Below are positions 63,569 to 64,000 of a DNA stretch of 64,000 nt, one piece after another; the stretch's first letter is position 1, and each line of letters starts with the position of its first letter. The translations under genes were made by a program, and so were the position numbers. The notes beneath the pieces were generated by a model. The model searched no databases, had not been told where the DNA came from, and was given only the letters and a program-made list of their open reading frames with translations. Source of the DNA: Erwinia mallotivora (lineage in GTDB: Bacteria > Pseudomonadota > Gammaproteobacteria > Enterobacterales > Enterobacteriaceae); the NCBI RefSeq assembly GCF_000590885.1, contig NZ_JFHN01000034.1:1-64000 (forward strand). Reading direction: 5' to 3'.

Positions 63569-64000
63569 ATGAATATGAGCGAGTTTAACCGTCCTGATGC
63601 GCCGTCTGCGGGACAGACAGATCAACAGCAGTCATGCCCTGACTCTCAGCGAAAGTTGATGGCTCAGGTTCTGGATATCTATGATGCTAAAACGGTTATC
63701 GCCAGTCTGGATGCAGTCAGCCCGAAAAGATGGACGCGTGACACACTGAAGCGCTGGCTTAAGGATCATCCGACGGCGAGACGCCTGAATGAGGACGAGG
63801 TTGGCGTACTGGCGGGTTTGCTTCCTTCTCCCCCGGCACATCATCCGCACTATGGCTTTCGTTTTATCGACCTGTTTGCCGGAATTGGCGGTATTCGCAG
63901 CGGCTTTGAGGCAATCGGCGGGCAGTGCGTGTTTACCAGCGAATGGAATAAATATTCAGTCAAAACCTACCGGGCTAACTGGTATTGCTGTCCGCAGTCG
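63569..64000 (+). CDS. dcm: DNA-cytosine methyltransferase Dcm (5' part, runs off the window)
   Basis: First 144 codons. After a variable N-terminal helix region comes PPAHHPHYGFRFIDLFAGIGGIRSGFEAIGGQCVFTSEWNK, with SAM-binding motif I FIDLFAGIGG and motif II, closely matching E. coli Dcm, which methylates CCWGG. An ATG at 63575 is equally possible. Proximity to yedJ matches the E. coli gene order. Confidence 0.95.
   Translation, partial: MNMSEFNRPDAPSAGQTDQQQSCPDSQRKLMAQVLDIYDAKTVIASLDAVSPKRWTRDTLKRWLKDHPTARRLNEDEVGVLAGLLPSPPAHHPHYGFRFIDLFAGIGGIRSGFEAIGGQCVFTSEWNKYSVKTYRANWYCCPQS

Overview
The window is chromosomal DNA of an Enterobacterales member, most like the Erwinia/Pantoea group. This rests on close protein matches to E. 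coli-type Amn, XylE/XylA/XylB/XylR, ChpS/ChpB, QueH and Dcm, two enterobacterial tRNA-Asn genes, and a Yersinia-type FyuA receptor. The genus is an inference. The housekeeping parts look GC-rich with enteric gene order. Two long stretches (about 8.0-26.2 kb and 38.7-56.5 kb) are visibly AT-rich and carry biosynthetic operons.

Layout. 0-5.7 kb: a yersiniabactin-uptake block (ybtP-ybtQ-fyuA like). 5.8-7.3 kb: a MarR repressor divergent from a medium-chain reductase, with two matching operator-like palindromes exactly 50 bp apart. 7.5-7.7 kb: 21 tandem copies of a heptamer. 8.3-26.2 kb: a tightly coupled operon of about 19 genes preceded by a perfect ops (RfaH) element. It begins with a 32-residue peptide that has a double-glycine leader and only three residues (LKA) after it. 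It ends with a C39 leader peptidase fused to transporter helices but without an ATPase. Between them lie two nucleotidyltransferases, a methyltransferase, two PEP-utilising-type barrels, a ferritin-like di-iron protein, two PLP enzymes of transsulfuration folds, two paralogous phospholipase-C-like proteins, an NDK-like protein, a GNAT, a second ATPase-less ABC membrane protein, an adenylation enzyme, a carrier protein, an acyl-CoA dehydrogenase-like protein and a PLP decarboxylase. I do not recognise this as a described pathway, and it is the best candidate for a new system: a peptide-scaffolded or peptide-derived natural product.

26.3-38.4 kb: core-type genes, namely tRNA-Asn, amn, an orphan 475-residue protein with a DnaJ-type zinc mini-protein, the xylose locus (xylE, xylA, xylB, xylR), two VOC proteins and an MFS pump. 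38.8-56.5 kb: a second biosynthetic cluster with MFS exporter, SDR, CitE-like lyase, MaoC hydratase, ornithine-cyclodeaminase-like enzyme, PaaK-like ligase, ATP-grasp-like ligase, two 2-oxoglutarate/Fe(II) oxygenases, an alpha-oxoamine synthase and a stand-alone methionyl-tRNA synthetase (possible self-resistance). It also has a KS-(degenerate AT)-(degenerate C)-A-PCP megasynthase that is interrupted by one in-frame TAA, and the KS lacks its second active-site histidine.

56.5-58.3 kb: a ChpSB toxin-antitoxin pair, a duplicated tail of the toxin gene abutting the megasynthase, and the second tRNA-Asn. 58.6-64 kb: a phage-type gene, a YedJ-like HD protein, a small ribbon-helix-helix protein, a chemoreceptor, queH and the start of dcm. 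The two identical tRNA-Asn genes bracket 31.8 kb, so they are natural recombination or integration points, but no integrase is visible.
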